Assembly (NCBI RefSeq): GCF_024198175.1
Contig: NZ_JAJVKV010000003.1
Coordinates: 1,054,001 to 1,118,000 of the forward strand
DNA: 64,000 nucleotides
Origin: Pyxidicoccus xibeiensis
Lineage (GTDB): Bacteria; Myxococcota; Myxococcia; Myxococcales; Myxococcaceae
Direction: 5' to 3'
This document shows positions 36,325 through 44,001 of this stretch, piece by piece (position 1 is the first letter of the stretch; every line of letters starts with the position of its first letter). The notes beneath the pieces were generated by a model, which saw nothing but the letters and a program-made list of their open reading frames with translations, was not told the DNA's origin and did not search any database. A program made the translations under genes and the position numbers.

Positions 36325-36912
36325 ATGGCCACGAAGAAGAAGACAGGCGCGAGCAAGAAGAGCGGCAGCCGGGCCCCGGCGGGCCGGAACAAGAAGACGG
36401 CGACGGGCCGGACGATGCCCGGCAAGGCCCCCAAGGCCGGCAAGGCGGGCAAGGCCCCCGCGGGCAAGGCCCCCGCCCGCAAGAAGACTGCGGGCCGGGC
36501 CCCGGCGCGCAAGAAGGCGAAGCTGCCAGTCGCCCCGTCACAGCCCACCGGCCCCGCGGAGAACCCCCAGGCAAAGGCGCTGGCGCAGCGCATCGCCCAG
36601 CTGCTCCTCGACAAGAAAGCGCTGGACGTCGTCATCCTCGACGTGCGGGGCATGACGTCCTACGCGGACTACTTCGTCATCGCCTCCGCGGAGAGCGACC
36701 GCCAGGTGAGCGCCATGGCGGAGAACGTCCAGGTGCAGCTGAAGACGGAGGACAACACCCTGCGCCCCATCGGCACCGAGGGCCTGGAGACGGGCCAGTG
36801 GGTGCTGCTGGACTACGGCGAGGTGGTGGCGCACCTGTTCCTCACGGACCTGCGCGCGCACTATGACCTCGAGGGCCTCTGGGCGGACGCCGCGCGGGAG
36901 AAGGTGGCCTGA
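36325..36912 (+). CDS. rsfS: Ribosome silencing factor RsfS with histone-like N-terminal tail
   Basis: 195 aa against 105-120 in most bacteria. The C-terminal 115 residues are a complete RsfS/Iojap domain: [49 protein letters not shown] and a final YDLEGLW. RsfS binds uL14 on the 50S subunit and stops it joining 30S in starvation. The first about 75 residues are Lys/Ala/Gly/Pro repeats ([18 protein letters not shown]), like an H1-type tail, and probably touch RNA. The tail is in frame with the only good start. rlmH overlaps its stop, as the two genes often pair. Confidence 0.92.
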   Translation: MATKKKTGASKKSGSRAPAGRNKKTATGRTMPGKAPKAGKAGKAPAGKAPARKKTAGRAPARKKAKLPVAPSQPTGPAENPQAKALAQRIAQLLLDKKALDVVILDVRGMTSYADYFVIASAESDRQVSAMAENVQVQLKTEDNTLRPIGTEGLETGQWVLLDYGEVVAHLFLTDLRAHYDLEGLWADAAREKVA

Positions 36913-37373
36913 AAGTCAGGCTCCTCTCCATTGGCAAGGACCGCTCGGGCCTGTACGAGCCCGCGGTCCAGGAGTACGCCCGGCGCCTGGGCCACTACAC
37001 CCGCTTCGAGCTGGTGGAGCTGCCGGAGGCCAGTGGAAAGAAGCTCAAGCCCGGGGACGCGAAGGCCGCCGAGGCCGACGCGATTCTCGCCAAGCGCAAG
37101 CCGCAGGACTGGCTGGTGGCGCTGGACGAGCGCGGCTCGCTGCTCGACTCGGTGGAGCTGAGCCGCTACGTGGGCAAGGCGCAGACGGGCGCGAAGGATT
37201 TGCTCTTCGTCATCGGCGGTGACGAGGGGCTGGACACGCGGGTGCGCGAGGCGGCGAACCTGTCGCTGTCGCTGTCGAAGATGACGCTGCCGCACCGGCT
37301 GGCGCGGGTGGTGCTCATCGAGCAGCTCTACCGCGCCTTCACCATCCTCAAGGGCGAGCCCTACCACAAGTAG
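36909..37373 (+). CDS. rlmH: 23S rRNA (pseudouridine-1915-N3)-methyltransferase RlmH, CTG start
   Basis: 154 aa, matching the 155-aa E. coli enzyme. The first ATG in frame (37014) would remove 35 essential residues. Upstream of it the frame reads [20 protein letters not shown], the exact RlmH N-terminus, beginning at a CTG that overlaps the rsfS stop (CTGA), with GGGAG 8-9 nt before. SPOUT-fold SAM site: [11 protein letters not shown] and the knotted C-terminus [25 protein letters not shown]...YHK. It methylates pseudouridine 1915 of the 70S ribosome. No ATG, GTG or TTG in frame fits better. Confidence 0.9.
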   Translation: MKVRLLSIGKDRSGLYEPAVQEYARRLGHYTRFELVELPEASGKKLKPGDAKAAEADAILAKRKPQDWLVALDERGSLLDSVELSRYVGKAQTGAKDLLFVIGGDEGLDTRVREAANLSLSLSKMTLPHRLARVVLIEQLYRAFTILKGEPYHK

Positions 37374-37437
37374 GCGGCCAGGCTTGGGGCCCGGGGCAGC
37401 CCGTCAGGGCACTCCCCGGGTCCGCGTCAGCGGGGGC

Positions 37438-38592
37438 ATGAGTACCGCTGCCTCCAACCTCGCTCCTCCCTCCGCGCCTCCGGCGCACGTGCGCGTCATC
37501 GCCTCGCCCCAGTCCTGGGTGGAGGGTGAGGCCGTACGCCAGCTGGAAGCCATGGCGCGCCTGCCCGGAATGCGCCTGGCGGTAGGGCTGCCGGACCTGC
37601 ACCCCGGCAAGGGCGCTCCGGTGGGCGCCGCCTTCACCTCCGAGGGCATCCTGTATCCCTATCTCGTCGGCAACGACATCGGCTGTGGGATGGGGCTGTG
37701 GGACGTGGACCTCCTGGCCCGGAAGGCGAAACCGGAGCGCTGGGCGGGGAAGCTGGACCTGGAGGGGCCGTGGAGCGGGGACGCGGAGGGCTTCCTGGGG
37801 GAGCACGGCGTGAAGGCCTCGGGCTTCGAGGCGGCGCTGGGCACGGTGGGCGGCGGCAACCACTTCGCGGAGGTGCAGCGGGTGGACGCGGTGCACGACG
37901 CGGAGGCCTTCGCGGCGCTGGGGCTCGGGGCGGACCGGCTGCTGCTCCTGGTGCACTCCGGCTCGCGGGGCCTGGGCGAGGCGATTCTCCGGGCCCACGT
38001 GGACCGGCACGCGGCGGGCGGGCTGGTGGACGACTCGGCGGAGGCGCGGGCGTACCTCACGCGTCATGACCACGCCGTGGAGTGGGCCCGGGCCAACCGG
38101 GCGCTGGTGGCGCGGCGGATGCTGGACGGCATCGGCGCGCTGGGGCGGCGGGTGCTGGACGTGAGCCACAACAGCGTCACCCCGCGCAAGGAAGACGGGC
38201 GCACGCAGTGGCTGCACCGCAAGGGTGCGGCGCCCTCGGACGAGGGCCCGGTGGTGATTCCCGGCAGTCGCGGCGCGCTGAGCTACCTGGTGACGCCGGT
38301 GGGAGACGGCGCGGGCAGCGCGCACAGTCTGGCGCACGGCGCCGGCCGCAAGTGGACGCGCACCGCCGCCCGGGAGCGCATCCGCGAGCGCTTCACCGCG
38401 GAGTCCCTCACGCGCACCTCCTTCAAGAGCCACGTGGTGTGTGAGAACAAGGACCTCCTCTTCGAGGAGGCACCACAGGCGTACAAGCCCATCGACCGCG
38501 TGGTGACGGACCTGGTGGAAGCGGGCCTGGTGCGCGTGGTGGCCACGCTGGCCCCCGTGCTGACGTACAAGACGCGCTCCAGGGCGGAGTAG
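37438..38592 (+). CDS. RtcB-family RNA ligase, release-factor-H-coupled (RtcB2) type
   Basis: 384 aa. Mn2+/GTP-dependent ligase fold that joins 2',3'-cyclic phosphate and 5'-OH ends. Metal and catalytic residues are present: GNDIGCGM with C83, GGGNHF with N141/H142, H173 in HSGSRG, and H300 in AHGAGR, the residue that takes GMP. The shorter length and start (SPQSWVEGEAVRQLEAMARLPGM) match the RtcB2 group normally paired with prfH. Here the neighbour is a GNAT gene and no prfH is nearby. RtcB2/PrfH repair 16S rRNA cut in the decoding centre, so a rescue role is plausible but unproved. Confidence 0.82.
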   Translation: MSTAASNLAPPSAPPAHVRVIASPQSWVEGEAVRQLEAMARLPGMRLAVGLPDLHPGKGAPVGAAFTSEGILYPYLVGNDIGCGMGLWDVDLLARKAKPERWAGKLDLEGPWSGDAEGFLGEHGVKASGFEAALGTVGGGNHFAEVQRVDAVHDAEAFAALGLGADRLLLLVHSGSRGLGEAILRAHVDRHAAGGLVDDSAEARAYLTRHDHAVEWARANRALVARRMLDGIGALGRRVLDVSHNSVTPRKEDGRTQWLHRKGAAPSDEGPVVIPGSRGALSYLVTPVGDGAGSAHSLAHGAGRKWTRTAARERIRERFTAESLTRTSFKSHVVCENKDLLFEEAPQAYKPIDRVVTDLVEAGLVRVVATLAPVLTYKTRSRAE

Positions 38593-38618
38593 CCCCGCCG
38601 CACGAGGAGGACGACGTC

Positions 38619-39440
38619 ATGATGAAGAGCTTCGTCGAGCCCGGCTCCCCGCTGGTGTCGTCCGCCATGGAGGACAACCAGGTGGACCACATGACGTACC
38701 TGGCGCGACGGCTCCCCGGCGCCACGGTGCGGGACGAGCCCGGGTTGCTGCTCGTCGACTGCGGCCTGCCCACCGATACATTCAACGTGGTGTGCCGCAC
38801 CCGGCTGCGGCCGCAGGACGCGGACGCGCGCATCACCGCCGCCGTGGCGCACTTCCGCGCAAAGGCCTTCCCCTTCGCCTGGTGGGTGGGCCCGGGCGCC
38901 GCGCCGGAGGACCTCGACGCGCGCCTCACGGCCCATGGGCTGGTGCGCGCCGAAGAGGAGCAGGGCATGGCCATGGACCTGTCGCGGCTGCCGGCCCCCA
39001 CCCTGCCCCCGGGCGTGTCCGTCCGCCGCGTCTCCACCGAGCGCGAGCTGGCGGACTTCGCCCGCGTCGTGGCCTCCAACTGGGAGCCGCTGGACCCCCA
39101 CGTCCTGGACTTCTACGTCCGGACGGCGCGCGCCTCGCTCGCGCACGACAGCCCCGTGCGTTTCTTCCTGGGCCTGCTGGACGGTGAGCCCGTGGCCACC
39201 AGCGAGTGTCACCTGTCTCACGGCGTGGCGGGGCTCTACTCCGTCTCCACGCTGAAGGCCTTCCGGAGGCGGGGCCTGGGCGCCGCGCTCACCCTGGCGC
39301 CGCTGCTGGACGCCCGGGAGGCAGGCTACCGGACGGCGACGCTCCAGGCCTCCGCGGAGGGCCAGCCCGTCTACGCCCGGCTCGGCTTCGAGCCGCGCGG
39401 CGTCTTCCGCGTGTACCAGCCGACAGGCCCCCGGACGTAG
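38619..39440 (+). CDS. GNAT N-acetyltransferase
   Basis: 273 aa with GAGGAGG upstream of the ATG. An N-terminal half (about 1-125) resembles a degenerate GNAT or regulatory half; the C-terminal half (about 130-270) holds the acetyl-CoA motif FRRRGLGAALTLAPL (R-x-x-G-x-A) and the late YARLGFEPRGVF. Such two-part enzymes often acetylate small amines or antibiotics. It starts 26 bp after the ligase gene and may be co-transcribed. Substrate unknown. Confidence 0.82.
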   Translation: MMKSFVEPGSPLVSSAMEDNQVDHMTYLARRLPGATVRDEPGLLLVDCGLPTDTFNVVCRTRLRPQDADARITAAVAHFRAKAFPFAWWVGPGAAPEDLDARLTAHGLVRAEEEQGMAMDLSRLPAPTLPPGVSVRRVSTERELADFARVVASNWEPLDPHVLDFYVRTARASLAHDSPVRFFLGLLDGEPVATSECHLSHGVAGLYSVSTLKAFRRRGLGAALTLAPLLDAREAGYRTATLQASAEGQPVYARLGFEPRGVFRVYQPTGPRT

Positions 39441-39521
39441 GCGGGCCGGAGCCCCTGGCGGGCCGGGGTGCGGCGCTTTTTGTGCTCTCCGCCGGGGCGC
39501 CCGCGTGGTTAGGGTTCGGCC

Positions 39522-41063
39522 ATGACTCCCGCGCACAAGGTCCTGCTCTGCATCCTGGATGGCTGGGGAATCCGTCAGGAGCGAGACAACAACGCCATCC
39601 TCCTGGCCGGCACCCCGCAGCTCGACAAGCTGGCGAGCCCCTACCCCTTCACCGAGCTGCAGACCGCCGGCCTGGCGGTGGGCCTGCCCGAGGGGCAGAT
39701 GGGCAACTCCGAGGTGGGCCACACCAACATCGGCGCGGGCCGAATCGTCTACCAGGACCTGGTGCGCATCAACCGCGCCGCCGAGTCCGGTGAGCTGGGG
39801 CAGAACCCCGTGCTGCGCGCGGCCATGGACGGCGTGAAGGCGGACGGCAAGGCGCTGCACCTGCTGGGGCTCGTGTCGCCCGGCGGCGTGCACTCGTCCA
39901 TGGACCACCTGTACGCGCTCCTGCGCGCCGCGCGCGAGCGGGGCGTGCCCCACGTCTACGTGCACGCCTTCCTGGACGGGCGCGACACGCCGCCGCAGAG
40001 CGCGCTGGGCTACGTGGAGGAGCTGGAGCGCTTCCTCCACGAGACGCACGCCGGCCGCATCGCCACGGTGAGCGGGCGCTACTACGCCATGGACCGCGAC
40101 AAGCGGTGGGACCGCGTGCACCTGGCCTACGAGGCCCTGGTGTTCGGCCGCGGGCCCAAGGCGCCGGACGCGCTGAGCGCCATCCGCGCGTCCTACGCGG
40201 AGAAGGTGACGGACGAGTTCGTGAAGCCCACGGTGCTGGCCAGCGGAGACGGCACGCCGGTGGGCCGCATCCAGGACGGCGACACCGTCCTCTTCTTCAA
40301 CTTCCGCGCAGACCGGGCCCGCGAGCTGACCAAGGCGCTGGCGTACCCGGACTTCAAGGAGTTCGACCGGGGCGGGCTGCGGCTGGGGCGGTACGTGTGC
40401 ATGACCCAGTACGACGAGACCTTCGATTTGCCGGTGGCCTTCGCGCCGGACCAGCCGCAGGACATCTTCCCGGAGCTGCTGTCGCGGCAGGGGCTGCGCC
40501 AGCTGCGCACGGCGGAGACGGAGAAGTACGCGCACGTGACGTTCTTCTTCAACGGCGGCCGCGAGGTGGTCTACCCGGGCGAGGACCGGCACCTGGTGCC
40601 CAGCCCGCGCGACGTGAAGACGTACGACTTGAAGCCGGAGATGGCCGCGCGCGAGGTGACGGCGGAGCTGGTGAAGCGCCTCGACTCCGGGACGTACGAC
40701 TTCGCGCTGGTGAACTTCGCCAACCCGGACATGGTGGGCCACAGCGGCCGGCTGGACGCGGCGATGCAGGCGGTGAAGGTGGTGGACGAGTGCCTGGGCG
40801 TGCTCGGCAAGGCGTGTGAGCGCAACGGGTGGGTGCTGGCCATCTCCGCCGACCACGGCAACTGCGAGCAGATGGTGGACCTGGTGACGGGTGAGCCACA
40901 CACCGCGCACACCCTCAACCCGGTGCCCTTCCACCTCATCCACCCGGACTTCCGCGGGCAGAAGCTGCGCCCCGGCATCCTCGCGGACATCGCCCCCACG
41001 CTGTGCAAGGTGATGGGGCTGCCGACCTCGAAGGAGATGAACCGGCAGGGCCTGCTGCCGTGA
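39522..41063 (+). CDS. gpmI: 2,3-bisphosphoglycerate-independent phosphoglycerate mutase
   Basis: 513 aa, full length. Alkaline-phosphatase-like Mn2+ enzyme interconverting 3- and 2-phosphoglycerate. The N-terminal metal Asp is in LLCILDGWGI. The nucleophile Ser is in MGNSEVGHTNIGAGR. HAFLDGRDTPPQSA, GRYYAMDRDKRWDR and the second metal cluster NPDMVGHSGR and SADHGNCEQM are complete. It is the likely only glycolytic mutase here. Its 3' end is followed by an imperfect copy of its own last 36 bp. Confidence 0.97.
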   Translation: MTPAHKVLLCILDGWGIRQERDNNAILLAGTPQLDKLASPYPFTELQTAGLAVGLPEGQMGNSEVGHTNIGAGRIVYQDLVRINRAAESGELGQNPVLRAAMDGVKADGKALHLLGLVSPGGVHSSMDHLYALLRAARERGVPHVYVHAFLDGRDTPPQSALGYVEELERFLHETHAGRIATVSGRYYAMDRDKRWDRVHLAYEALVFGRGPKAPDALSAIRASYAEKVTDEFVKPTVLASGDGTPVGRIQDGDTVLFFNFRADRARELTKALAYPDFKEFDRGGLRLGRYVCMTQYDETFDLPVAFAPDQPQDIFPELLSRQGLRQLRTAETEKYAHVTFFFNGGREVVYPGEDRHLVPSPRDVKTYDLKPEMAAREVTAELVKRLDSGTYDFALVNFANPDMVGHSGRLDAAMQAVKVVDECLGVLGKACERNGWVLAISADHGNCEQMVDLVTGEPHTAHTLNPVPFHLIHPDFRGQKLRPGILADIAPTLCKVMGLPTSKEMNRQGLLP

Positions 41064-41086
41064 GCAGCCACGCGGGGACCGCGGGG

Positions 41087-41122
41087 TCGACGGAGCTGAG
41101 CCGGCGGGACCTGGCGCCGTGA
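41087..41122 (+). repeat. Degenerate copy of the gpmI 3' end
   Basis: Thirty-six bases repeat the last 36 bases of gpmI (41028-41063) at 29 of 36 positions, including the final CCGTGA. The copy would read STELSRRDLAP-stop against the true SKEMNRQGLLP-stop. It lies 59 bp downstream of the original, out of frame, and about 20 bp before the comF start. Confidence 0.5.
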
Positions 41123-41141
41123 CGGACGTGGGCGTGCACCG

Positions 41142-41843
41142 GTGCTGAGCGCACTGCTGGACCTGCTCTATCCGCCGGCGTGCCTCGCCTGCGCGAAGGT
41201 GCTGCCCGGCCCCGGGGCCTTCTTCTGCGAGCCGTGCGACACCGCGCTGGAGCGGCTGCCTCCCGCGTGCTGCCGCACCTGTGCGGAACCGGGGACGTTT
41301 CCCGGCGCCACCTGCCCCCGGTGCCGCACGGCGCCGCCCCCGTTCTCTCGCGCCTGGGCGCCCTTCGCGCACGAGGGGCCCCTGGCCCGTGCCATCCACC
41401 GCTTCAAGTACGAGGACCACCCCGAGCTGGCCGGACCCCTGGGAGCGCTGCTGGCGGGTGAGGCGCAGGGCTTCCTCGCCCGGGCGCCCGCCTTCGTGGT
41501 GGCGCTGCCGCTGCACACCCGCCGCTACCACGCGCGCAAGTACGACCAGGCGCAGCTGCTGGCCGGCTCGCTGGCGAAGGCCACCGGCCGCGAAGCCCCG
41601 GTGGGCTGGCTCACGCGCACCCGCGAGACGGAGCGGCAGGTGGGGCTCAACGAGGCGGAGCGCGCGCACAACGTCGCCAGCGCCTTCAACGCAACTTCCA
41701 GAGTGGCCGGCCGCGAGGTGCTGCTGCTGGACGACGTCTTCACCACCGGTGCCACCGCCCGCGCCGCTGCCCACGCCCTGCGCGAAGCCGGGGCCTCGCA
41801 CGTCGAAGTGCTGACGCTGGCTCGGGCCTTCAGTCTGAGCTGA
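41142..41843 (+). CDS. ComF-family amidophosphoribosyltransferase-like protein
   Basis: 233 aa from a GTG. An N-terminal zinc-binding part carries four CxxC-type pairs (PPACLAC, FFCEPC, CCRTC, CPRC; about residues 11-65). A phosphoribosyltransferase domain follows, with the PRPP-binding stretch VLLLDDVFTTGAT. Family hallmarks YHARKYDQAQLLA and RTRETERQVGLNEAERAHNV are intact. ComF/GntX proteins take part in DNA uptake in competent bacteria, but many hosts are not known to be competent. Length is normal. Confidence 0.88.
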   Translation: MLSALLDLLYPPACLACAKVLPGPGAFFCEPCDTALERLPPACCRTCAEPGTFPGATCPRCRTAPPPFSRAWAPFAHEGPLARAIHRFKYEDHPELAGPLGALLAGEAQGFLARAPAFVVALPLHTRRYHARKYDQAQLLAGSLAKATGREAPVGWLTRTRETERQVGLNEAERAHNVASAFNATSRVAGREVLLLDDVFTTGATARAAAHALREAGASHVEVLTLARAFSLS

Positions 41844-41969
41844 CGGCCCTTGCGCGGGCGGCGCCGTGGCCAGGAATGCCCTCGCGGGGTCCGCTCTGAG
41901 GCGGGCTCTCCCCCGCGGAGTGCCGCACGGCTGGGTGCTCACCACCCAGGCTGGGTCAACGGACACCGG

Positions 41970-41998
41970 TTGTGACGCATCCGTTGCGAATGTAGAAT
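41970..41998 (+). promoter_or_regulatory. Predicted sigma70-type promoter of the che cluster
   Basis: TTGTGA and TAGAAT are separated by exactly 17 bp, matching TTGACA/TATAAT at 4 and 5 of 6 bases. They sit in one of the few AT-rich patches of the region, with start point about 75 bp before the cheA GTG. This is the best vegetative promoter match I found in the window. Confidence 0.5.
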
Positions 41999-42077
41999 TT
42001 CAAACACACTCACCAACGCGCCCGGAGCGGCTGACGCTCCACCCGGTTGCCCGGCCCGGCAATCACAGGACACTTGC

Positions 42078-43724
42078 GTGGACCTGCAGGCCGTCGTGCA
42101 CATTTTCGTCGAGGAAGCCGACGGACTGCTCCGGTGCCTGGAGCAGGGCTTCCTGGCCCTGGAGGCCTATCCCAGTGCTCGGGACGTGCTCCCGGGCATG
42201 CTGCGCGCGGCGCACACGCTCAAGGGCAGCTCGGCATCGCTCGGCCTGGAGCGGCTGCCCGCCTTCACCCACTCGCTCGAGGAGTCCCTGGAGGCGCTGA
42301 GGGATGGGCGCCTCGTGGCGGACGCCGCGCTCGTCTCCGGCCTGCTGCGCGCGGTGGATGGGCTTCGTCACATGGCGCGCAACACCCGCCTCGGAGAACC
42401 GGAGGAGACGGGGGACATGGAGCGCATCCTCGCGGAGCTCGACCTGCTCCGGGGGCGCACGGGCCTTCCCCCTGCCGGCCCTGCCTCGGAGCCGCTGCCC
42501 CACCCGCACGCCGGGGACGATGCGCCCGTGCCCGCCGCCGCGGTCCGCGTGGAGGAGGAGCGGCTGGACCGGCTGCTGGACGTGACGGGCGAGCTGAGCC
42601 TCGGCCACGGGCGGCTGATGGAGCACGTGCGCGGCGGCGCCTCTCGCGAGACGCTCCTGTCGGGGCTGGAGGACCTGGGGCAGCGGCTGCGCAGCCTGGA
42701 AGCCGCGGTGCTCCAGGCGCGGCTGGTGCCCGTCGAGTCCGTGCTGCAGGACCCGCAGCGCACGGTGCGGGACGCGGCGGAGGCGTGCGGCAAGCGCGTG
42801 CGGCTGCGCATCGACGCCACCGGGGCGGACGTGGACACCCGCGTCATCCGCCCGCTGCGCTCGGCCCTGGTGCACCTGCTTCGCAACGCCGTGGACCATG
42901 GCATCGAGGCGCCGCAGACGCGCGCCGAGCGCGGCAAGCCCGCCGAGGGGACGCTCACGCTGAGCGCCGGACACCAGCGGGGCTTCCTGGTGGTGACGCT
43001 CTCCGACGATGGCGGCGGGCTGGACCGGGGCCGCATCCTCGCGCGCGCCCGCGAGCGCGGCCTGGTGGCCCCGGACGCGCGGCCCTCCGACGAGGAGCTG
43101 GACGCGCTCATCTTCGCCCCGGGCTTCTCCACGGCCGAGGCCGTCACGGCCCTCTCCGGCCGCGGCGTGGGCCTGGACGCCGTCCGCCAGGAGGTGGAGT
43201 CCGTGCGCGGCGCGCTGAGCGTCAGCAGCCAGGAAGGCCAGGGCACCACCTTCACGCTGCGGCTGCCGCTCCACCTGGCCATCGTCCCGGGCTTCGCCGT
43301 GAGCGTCGGCGCAGCCGCCTACCTGGTGCCGCTGGAGGCCGTGGAGGAGTGCGGCCCGCTGCCTCCCGGAATCACGCGGGCGGAGGCGGCGCGCGGAGTC
43401 GTCGACCTGGGCGCGCGGGTGGTGCCCTTCCTGCGCCTGCGCGCGGCCTTCCCGTCCGGCGGCATGCCGTCCCACCGCGAGGAGTTCGTGGTGGTGCGCA
43501 CGGACGCCGGCCGCGTCGCGCTCGTCGTGGATGCCCTGCTCGGTGAGCGCCACGTCGTCCTCAAGCCCCTGGGCCCCCTGCTCCGGCGCCAGCCGGGCCT
43601 GGCCGGTGCGTCCGTCCTTCCGGATGGAAGGCTCGCGCTGCTGCTGGACCTTCCCTCCCTCCTGCGCTCCTCCCTCTCCATCCCCTCTTCATCCGCGGTG
43701 CCCGCCCCCCGAGGCACCCGGTGA
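42078..43724 (+). CDS. cheA: Chemotaxis histidine kinase CheA without P2 domain
   Basis: 548 aa from a GTG. P1 (Hpt) about 1-110 with H46 in AAHTLKGSS. A short Pro-rich linker goes straight to the dimerisation helices (about 157-220: RLDRLLDVTGELSLGHGRL); the CheY/CheB-docking P2 domain is missing. The catalytic ATPase is complete (N box LLRNAVDHGIE, DDGGGLD, GRGVGLDAV, GQGTTFTLRLPL). A CheW-like P5 (about 400-535) follows. So it can autophosphorylate and join an array, but partner docking must differ from E. coli. It is first in an operon with the cheR fragment and cheB. Confidence 0.92.
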   Translation: MDLQAVVHIFVEEADGLLRCLEQGFLALEAYPSARDVLPGMLRAAHTLKGSSASLGLERLPAFTHSLEESLEALRDGRLVADAALVSGLLRAVDGLRHMARNTRLGEPEETGDMERILAELDLLRGRTGLPPAGPASEPLPHPHAGDDAPVPAAAVRVEEERLDRLLDVTGELSLGHGRLMEHVRGGASRETLLSGLEDLGQRLRSLEAAVLQARLVPVESVLQDPQRTVRDAAEACGKRVRLRIDATGADVDTRVIRPLRSALVHLLRNAVDHGIEAPQTRAERGKPAEGTLTLSAGHQRGFLVVTLSDDGGGLDRGRILARARERGLVAPDARPSDEELDALIFAPGFSTAEAVTALSGRGVGLDAVRQEVESVRGALSVSSQEGQGTTFTLRLPLHLAIVPGFAVSVGAAAYLVPLEAVEECGPLPPGITRAEAARGVVDLGARVVPFLRLRAAFPSGGMPSHREEFVVVRTDAGRVALVVDALLGERHVVLKPLGPLLRRQPGLAGASVLPDGRLALLLDLPSLLRSSLSIPSSSAVPAPRGTR

Positions 43725-43743
43725 CTTCTCCAGGCGCCCAATA

Positions 43744-44001
43744 ATGCTCAGGAACATCCGAATCGGCCCCCGACCGACGGAGCTGGGGACGTTCGACCTG
43801 GTGCTGTGCCGCAACGTGCTCATCTACTTCGACGCCGTGTCCACCCAGCGCGTGGTGCGCGGGCTGGAGCAGCACCTGGCCGCGGACGGCCTGCTGCTGC
43901 TGGGCCACGTGGAGGGCATGCACGGCGCGCGCGGCGCGCTGCGTGCCGTCCACCCATCCACCTATGCCCGGCGTCCCGCGCCGCCCGCGCGCCGTCCATG
44001 A
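43744..44001 (+). pseudogene. cheR: C-terminal fragment of chemotaxis methyltransferase CheR
   Basis: 85 codons matching only the last third of CheR: FDLVLCRNVLIYFD (the late SAM-domain motif), then VVRGLEQHLAADGLLLLGHVE. The N-terminal helical domain and the SAM-binding GxGxxxG strand are absent, and the bases before the ATG belong to the cheA tail in another frame. A full CheR is about 270-290 aa. The fragment cannot bind SAM alone. Its stop overlaps the cheB ATG (ATGA), so it is still translated in phase with the operon or serves only to bring ribosomes to cheB. Confidence 0.75.

Noticed and set aside
38283..41966. A 1,200-codon open frame on the minus strand opposite rtcB2, GNAT, gpmI and comF
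   Set aside because: It is His/Arg/Gly-rich with no domain pattern and mirrors the codon bias of the real plus-strand genes; high GC makes such frames long.
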